64,000 nucleotides of DNA from Candidatus Gastranaerophilales bacterium (GTDB lineage Bacteria; Cyanobacteriota; Vampirovibrionia; Gastranaerophilales; Gastranaerophilaceae). Made by a program: the position numbers and the translations under genes. The stretch is taken from positions 1-64,000 of the forward strand of contig CALUSL010000006.1 of NCBI GenBank assembly GCA_944323425.1, in the 5' to 3' direction. This document shows positions 60,327 through 64,000 of this stretch, one piece after another. Under the pieces are notes generated by a model. That model ran no database searches. It had not been told where the DNA came from and saw nothing but the letters and a program-made list of their open reading frames with translations. How positions within the stretch are numbered: the stretch's first letter is position 1; the number at the start of each line of letters is the position of its first letter.

Positions 60327-61481
60327 CTAAAGTGATGTAAGATGATTATACACAAGCGATGAGGCTTTTACAATAAAATCTTTACCTTCCGGAGCGTTGT
60401 ACTTACGGTTTACCAGCATTACAACAATATAATTTTTGCCGTTGGGCGCATAAACAATACCGGCATCACCCAGCATTTTACCGATATCACCGGTTTTATG
60501 CACAAAAAGCGCACCGGATGGAAGCCCTGCAGGAATAAGCCTGTCATTGTGTACATGACTCATATAATCAACTATTTTTTCTTTTGATTTTAAGGAAAGG
60601 AATTTTGAATTATCGATATTATAGAGCATTGTAGCAAGCTCTTTTGCCGTCGTAACATTTGTACCTGCCATATCGGGGAGCCAGTCGTTTACACGAGTCC
60701 TAAACATTCCCCAGTGGCGCAAAGAGTTGTTAACAGAGCCCATACCGCCTGTAGCAGACATAAGCATGTTTGTTGCAGAGTTGTCAGATTCCGTAATCAT
60801 TACCCTCGCAAGGTCATCCACTGTATAGACAGCCCTATCACCTCTAAACTGGAGGCTTCCCGACCCTTCAGAACGATAGTAGTCAGTCATCTGGATTTTG
60901 TCCTGAAGCGTAATTTCTCCGGCTTCTATGGATTTAAACAGATGAAGAAGTACAGGAAGTTTAATTATGCTGGCAGCGGAAAAAATTCTGTCACTATCCA
61001 GCGAAGCGGATTTTCCCGTGGAATAATCCCATACATACACTGACGGAGTTATTGTGGGATAGAGTCGTGCAAGATTTTTCAGTTTTGTTTCCAGGACAGG
61101 CATTGTACCCGCTTCATACAATGGCGACATCTGAGCTTTTTTTACAAACACGGGATTAAGAAAATTCTTACCGAGAAAATGAGTGTTATTCAAATACGCC
61201 GATGTCGGGCGGTACAAAGTGTCATAATCAACCGTTACCGCAGGATATTTCTGCTGTCTTAAAAATATCGGACGTGTAACTGTATCGTAATAATTGGGAG
61301 CGACAATAAAAAACAATAACAGAGCAAAAGCAATATGCACAAAAATTTCAACAGGATTTGCTTTTTTCTTTTTTGCAAAACGTATAGGTCTTTGCGCTGC
61401 AGAACGGATATTGGATGAGTATCTCTGAGGACTGTTGTAATAGTCGTATTTTATTTCCGGTCTGAATGCTGGTTTTGCCAA
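60327..61481 (-). CDS. Membrane-anchored class A beta-lactamase-fold serine hydrolase
   Basis: A serine penicillin-recognising protein of about 384 residues: basic N-terminal tail, one membrane helix (FVHIAFALLLFFIVA), then a beta-lactamase-fold domain with SAASIIK (SxxK, near residue 170), ESDNSATN (SDN) and HKTGDIG (KTG). The omega loop reads NDWLPDMAGTNVTT and lacks the Glu166 used for deacylation, so it may act as a PBP-like peptidase or other serine hydrolase rather than an antibiotic-degrading enzyme. I prefer the TTG at 61481 with GGGGAG 8 bases upstream; a GTG at 61556 adds 25 codons without a ribosome site. The loop wording resembles cyanobacterial relatives as I recall them. Confidence 0.85.
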   Translation of the reverse strand: MAKPAFRPEIKYDYYNSPQRYSSNIRSAAQRPIRFAKKKKANPVEIFVHIAFALLLFFIVAPNYYDTVTRPIFLRQQKYPAVTVDYDTLYRPTSAYLNNTHFLGKNFLNPVFVKKAQMSPLYEAGTMPVLETKLKNLARLYPTITPSVYVWDYSTGKSASLDSDRIFSAASIIKLPVLLHLFKSIEAGEITLQDKIQMTDYYRSEGSGSLQFRGDRAVYTVDDLARVMITESDNSATNMLMSATGGMGSVNNSLRHWGMFRTRVNDWLPDMAGTNVTTAKELATMLYNIDNSKFLSLKSKEKIVDYMSHVHNDRLIPAGLPSGALFVHKTGDIGKMLGDAGIVYAPNGKNYIVVMLVNRKYNAPEGKDFIVKASSLVYNHLTSL

Positions 61482-61633
61482 TGTATAGTCTCCCCAATCA
61501 ATCTCTGATTCTTCATAATTTCGACTTAGATGTAGCCTTAAAAATAAACATAACACATTTTTGCTTTAAATTCCAAAGTATTTACATTTTTTTACTATAC
61601 ATATCGGGTATGTATTAAATTCCTGAAAAATAG

Positions 61634-61639
61634 TATAAT
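61634..61639 (+). promoter_or_regulatory. -10 box giving a probable leaderless mRNA
   Basis: A perfect TATAAT ends 6 bases before the ATG at 61646, with no ribosome site between. The -35 region is weak. Confidence 0.6.
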
Positions 61640-61645
61640 ACGCGT

Positions 61646-62629
61646 ATGCAAAAAATTCTTGAAATTGAAAATCTGTCAGTAAATTATCCTGTATCATCAG
61701 GTCTTTTCAATGAAACAAAAGAATACATCCATGCCCTTAATCATGTATCGCTTGATATATACAAAGGTGAAGTACTCGGGCTTGTCGGAGAATCCGGCTG
61801 CGGCAAATCAACACTTGGAAAGGCTGTTCTCAGGCTGATTACACCTGAAGGAAGAGTTCTTTTTGAGAATAAAAATATAATGGATTTCGACAAAAAAGAA
61901 ATAAAAGCCTTCAGAAAAAATGCACAGCTCATATTTCAAAACCCATTCTCCAGCCTGAATCCGAGAATGACAATAAAAGAGATATTGAGAGAGCCTCTTG
62001 TTGTACATGGAATCAGGGATAAAAAAATTATTGATGAAAAAATCAAAAACATATTGAACATGACAGGTCTCAATGAAGAAACTCTGACCAGATATCCCCA
62101 CGAATTTTCGGGCGGACAAAGACAGAGAATAGCAATTGCCAGAGCACTTATTCTCAGACCCGAATTTCTTGTCGCGGACGAGCCCGTTAGCGCGCTGGAT
62201 GTAAGTATACAGGCACAGATTGTAAAACTTTTGCTTGAGTTGAAAGAAAAAATGCAGCTCACAATTCTGTTCGTCTCGCATGATCTCGGAGTCGTAAAAT
62301 ACATATCTGACAGAATTGCGGTGATGTATCTGGGAGAGATAGTTGAAATTGCTCCGGCAGAGGAACTGTTCAAAAACCCGAAACATCCGTACACAAAAGC
62401 ACTCATTTCCGCTGTTCCAACAGTAGGAGAAAAAAGAAATATTGAGTCAATAAAGCTCGAAGGAGACCTTCCCTCGCCGAAAAATCCTCCCAGAGCCTGC
62501 AAATTTCATACGAGATGTCCTTATGCAATGGAAATTTGCAAACAGGAATCTCCCAAAAACATCGCATTTTCAAAAAACCACTTTGCAAAATGCCACCTTT
62601 ACGATACCGGTATACTGAGAGAAAATTAG
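61646..62629 (+). CDS. Oligopeptide ABC transporter ATPase, OppF/DppF type
   Basis: A 327-residue ATPase of the peptide/nickel uptake class. Walker A is GESGCGKST (48-56), the signature is EFSGGQRQRIAIARAL, and Walker B is VADEPVSALDVS. The C-terminal oligo_HPY region with four cysteines (CKFHTRCPYAMEICKQES, and HFAKCHLY) is typical of OppF/DppF and may hold a metal cluster. The matching OppD, permeases and binding protein are not here, so it may work with a system coded elsewhere. The mRNA appears leaderless. Confidence 0.93.
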   Translation: MQKILEIENLSVNYPVSSGLFNETKEYIHALNHVSLDIYKGEVLGLVGESGCGKSTLGKAVLRLITPEGRVLFENKNIMDFDKKEIKAFRKNAQLIFQNPFSSLNPRMTIKEILREPLVVHGIRDKKIIDEKIKNILNMTGLNEETLTRYPHEFSGGQRQRIAIARALILRPEFLVADEPVSALDVSIQAQIVKLLLELKEKMQLTILFVSHDLGVVKYISDRIAVMYLGEIVEIAPAEELFKNPKHPYTKALISAVPTVGEKRNIESIKLEGDLPSPKNPPRACKFHTRCPYAMEICKQESPKNIAFSKNHFAKCHLYDTGILREN

Positions 62630-62643
62630 AAAGCTCCGTGCGC

Positions 62644-63957
62644 CTATGCTTTCGTGTAGTCAAGAGATTTTATAAAATCTGGTATTTCACACGCCTCTAT
62701 TGTTCCGACGATAATCTCCCATCCCTCGAGCGCATTCTCCAGTTCATCTTTCATATGCGATAACAGTCCGGGTATAATTATAGCCTTCCGTTTCACTTTT
62801 TCGGCAAGGTTAAACTTTTTCACTGTTTTTGCCGCAATATCCGCCGTAAATTTATCCGCAGACCACGCGGTCAAAACACTCATTCCATCAGAAGGTGTCA
62901 CAACAAGATATGAACCGAAAGGAAGCGATTCAAGCTCATTTGCAACAGCAAAATATGTCAGAGCGAAATTCGTTGTCAAAATAACAGGAGAATTTTCATC
63001 AGGTTCATTGAATTCATAGACCTTTGATTCTACCTGCAAAGGCTTCTGGGGATTTGTGAAAATATTCTGGCGCAAAGTAAAAAGAGCCGCCATCATTGCT
63101 TCATCAAAGTCCTCAAAAATTATTATATTTGCATATCTGCATATCAAAAGTGATGCTGCAGCCGCAGTTTTTGCAATATTTTTTTCATGAGGAATTTTTA
63201 CCATAACAGGAAACGTCATTGGTTCAAATTTCTCAAGAACAGCCATACGCCTTATGTATGTCAGTTCTTCCACTGTTTCCCTGATTTTTTTCAACGGCAG
63301 ATTCAGAACAATTTTTTTGTAACCGTTTTTCAATTTTTCTTTTGAAGCAGTTTCGAGAGAATCTATATCCTCGGCACTCACGGCAACAAGATTTTCTTTA
63401 AAACTGTCGGAATTTTTTGTTATAATCAAAGGATTTTCCGCTTTTAAAGAAATCAAAGCCTCTGTATCATCAGATTCCGCAATCACCGGAAAGCCGGATT
63501 TTTTTACTTTAGCAGCGGATGAAAGGAAATTTCCCGTATCTTTCAGATGAATCGCATCCACCTTAAAAGTTTCGCCGATTCTCTCTATTTGAAAATTTTT
63601 AATTCGTTCAAGTTTTTTATCAAAATTTTCATCCGAGCTCTCTAACGTAACAGCAAAAACAGTTCTGTTCACAAAAGTTTTGTCATGGCGAAACATCACA
63701 GTTTCTCCGCCGGTTTTTACCGGATGCTCAATCCCGATTGTGTACTCATGCTGTTTTATTTTTACGGCTTCGTGCACAATCTCCTTGAGCTCCTCCGGAG
63801 CAAGCGCACATTTTTCAATTTCTATCTGTTTTTTCGCAAGTTTCAGCGCAAACGCCATACAGGTAGGGCATCCGCATTTTTTACAGTTTGCATCCGGCAG
63901 TTTCTTTGCTGCAGGGAGGTATTTAAAAATTTGAAGACCGCTGAGTTCACTGCCCAT
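62644..63957 (-). CDS. acsC: Corrinoid iron-sulfur protein large subunit of the Wood-Ljungdahl pathway
   Basis: The large (gamma) subunit of the corrinoid/iron-sulfur protein that carries a methyl group to acetyl-CoA synthase/CO dehydrogenase. The 437-residue protein starts GLQIFKYLPAAKK, then the [4Fe-4S] motif C25-x2-C28-x4-C33-x16-C50 (ANCKKCGCPTCMAFALKLA), a TIM-barrel-like central part and a C-terminal corrinoid-binding domain. The ATG shares its A with the TAA of the gene upstream (edge of window) and AAGGAG lies inside that gene, so the two are coupled. It implies reductive acetyl-CoA metabolism or its reverse. The other subunits are not visible. Confidence 0.93.
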   Translation of the reverse strand: MGSELSGLQIFKYLPAAKKLPDANCKKCGCPTCMAFALKLAKKQIEIEKCALAPEELKEIVHEAVKIKQHEYTIGIEHPVKTGGETVMFRHDKTFVNRTVFAVTLESSDENFDKKLERIKNFQIERIGETFKVDAIHLKDTGNFLSSAAKVKKSGFPVIAESDDTEALISLKAENPLIITKNSDSFKENLVAVSAEDIDSLETASKEKLKNGYKKIVLNLPLKKIRETVEELTYIRRMAVLEKFEPMTFPVMVKIPHEKNIAKTAAAASLLICRYANIIIFEDFDEAMMAALFTLRQNIFTNPQKPLQVESKVYEFNEPDENSPVILTTNFALTYFAVANELESLPFGSYLVVTPSDGMSVLTAWSADKFTADIAAKTVKKFNLAEKVKRKAIIIPGLLSHMKDELENALEGWEIIVGTIEACEIPDFIKSLDYTKA

Positions 63958-64000
63958 TATTTCACAAGCTCCTTTATGACACTAACATTTTCCGGATGCC
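63957..64000 (-). CDS. C-terminal end of a gene running into the window
   Basis: The minus-strand frame is open from the edge to a TAA at 63959-63957 and codes HPENVSVIKELVK at its end. It overlaps the acsC start by one base (TAATG) and contains the acsC ribosome site. The product is probably another Wood-Ljungdahl subunit or methyltransferase by context, but too little is visible to identify it. Confidence 0.5.
   Translation of the reverse strand, partial: HPENVSVIKELVK

Noticed and set aside
61482-61556. Upstream extension of the beta-lactamase-fold gene from a GTG
   Set aside because: No ribosome site; the TTG at 61481 has GGGGAG. Not fully excluded, as leaderless starts seem common here.
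1-64000. Search for CRISPR array, tRNA, rRNA, IS element and prophage
   Set aside because: No direct-repeat/spacer pattern, clover-leaf, transposase or phage gene was recognised. The in-gene tandem repeats have no spacers.

Overview
The window is a gene-dense, low-GC bacterial chromosome segment with no rRNA, tRNA, CRISPR array, insertion sequence or phage gene that I can see. The organism looks like an anaerobic, fermentative diderm. It has pyruvate:ferredoxin oxidoreductase, acetate CoA-transferase, a corrinoid iron-sulfur protein subunit of the Wood-Ljungdahl acetyl-CoA pathway, Kdo transferase, an LptF/LptG permease, a LolA-like carrier and an aryl-polyene-type lipid cluster. A beta-lactamase-fold hydrolase whose omega-loop region resembles cyanobacterial homologues as I remember them, together with unusual giant proteins, would fit a non-photosynthetic relative of Cyanobacteria (Vampirovibrionia/Gastranaerophilales). 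Another uncultured diderm lineage such as Elusimicrobiota or Margulisbacteria is not excluded; the assignment is inference.

Layout. 1-5917: the end of a 36-residue tandem-repeat protein and a 1703-residue multidomain protein (EF-hand, repeats, LysM, membrane-like segment, J-domain-like, FHA, and a C-terminus resembling HopA1). 6129-12244: leuC, uppP, queD, a TPR protein, two secreted proteins (one a degenerate M48 peptidase) and a small protein. 12289-24623: pgi, pyruvate:ferredoxin oxidoreductase, a membrane HExxH peptidase, a glycogen synthase with a predicted membrane anchor, a zinc-ribbon protein, lptF/G and waaA. 24785-33880: a proline-linker protein, a decayed leuC fragment and a 2147-residue protein with papain-like catalytic residues. 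33966-37046: CoA-disulfide reductase/rhodanese and acetate CoA-transferase.

37175-50028 is a divergent two-operon aryl-polyene-type cluster. Eleven genes run leftward: ketoacyl-synthase-like, PlsC-like, two ACPs, membrane protein, AMP-ligase fused to a hotdog dehydratase, thioesterase, LolA-like, MMPL exporter, methyltransferase and LpxL-like acyltransferase. Four run rightward: ketosynthase, dehydratase, ketoreductase and ketosynthase. Together they would load, extend, keto-reduce and dehydrate an acyl-ACP chain, attach it to a lipid and export it. 50541-53306 carries nitrogen assimilation (glnA and a glutamate-synthase-small-chain-like protein). 53367-59124 holds a small protein, a kinase with Asn in place of the phospho-acceptor His, an orphan MalK-type ATPase, a NTPase/TPR protein and rsmG. 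59190-64000 holds leuB, the beta-lactamase-fold protein, an OppF-type ATPase and acsC.

Regulation. Many genes have Shine-Dalgarno sequences, but at five genes a -10-like hexamer ends 6-7 bases before the ATG and no ribosome site is present, suggesting leaderless mRNAs. The observations most worth following are the FHA plus possible phospholyase end of the giant protein, the papain-like giant protein, the aryl-polyene cluster with its fused ligase-dehydratase, and the leaderless promoters.
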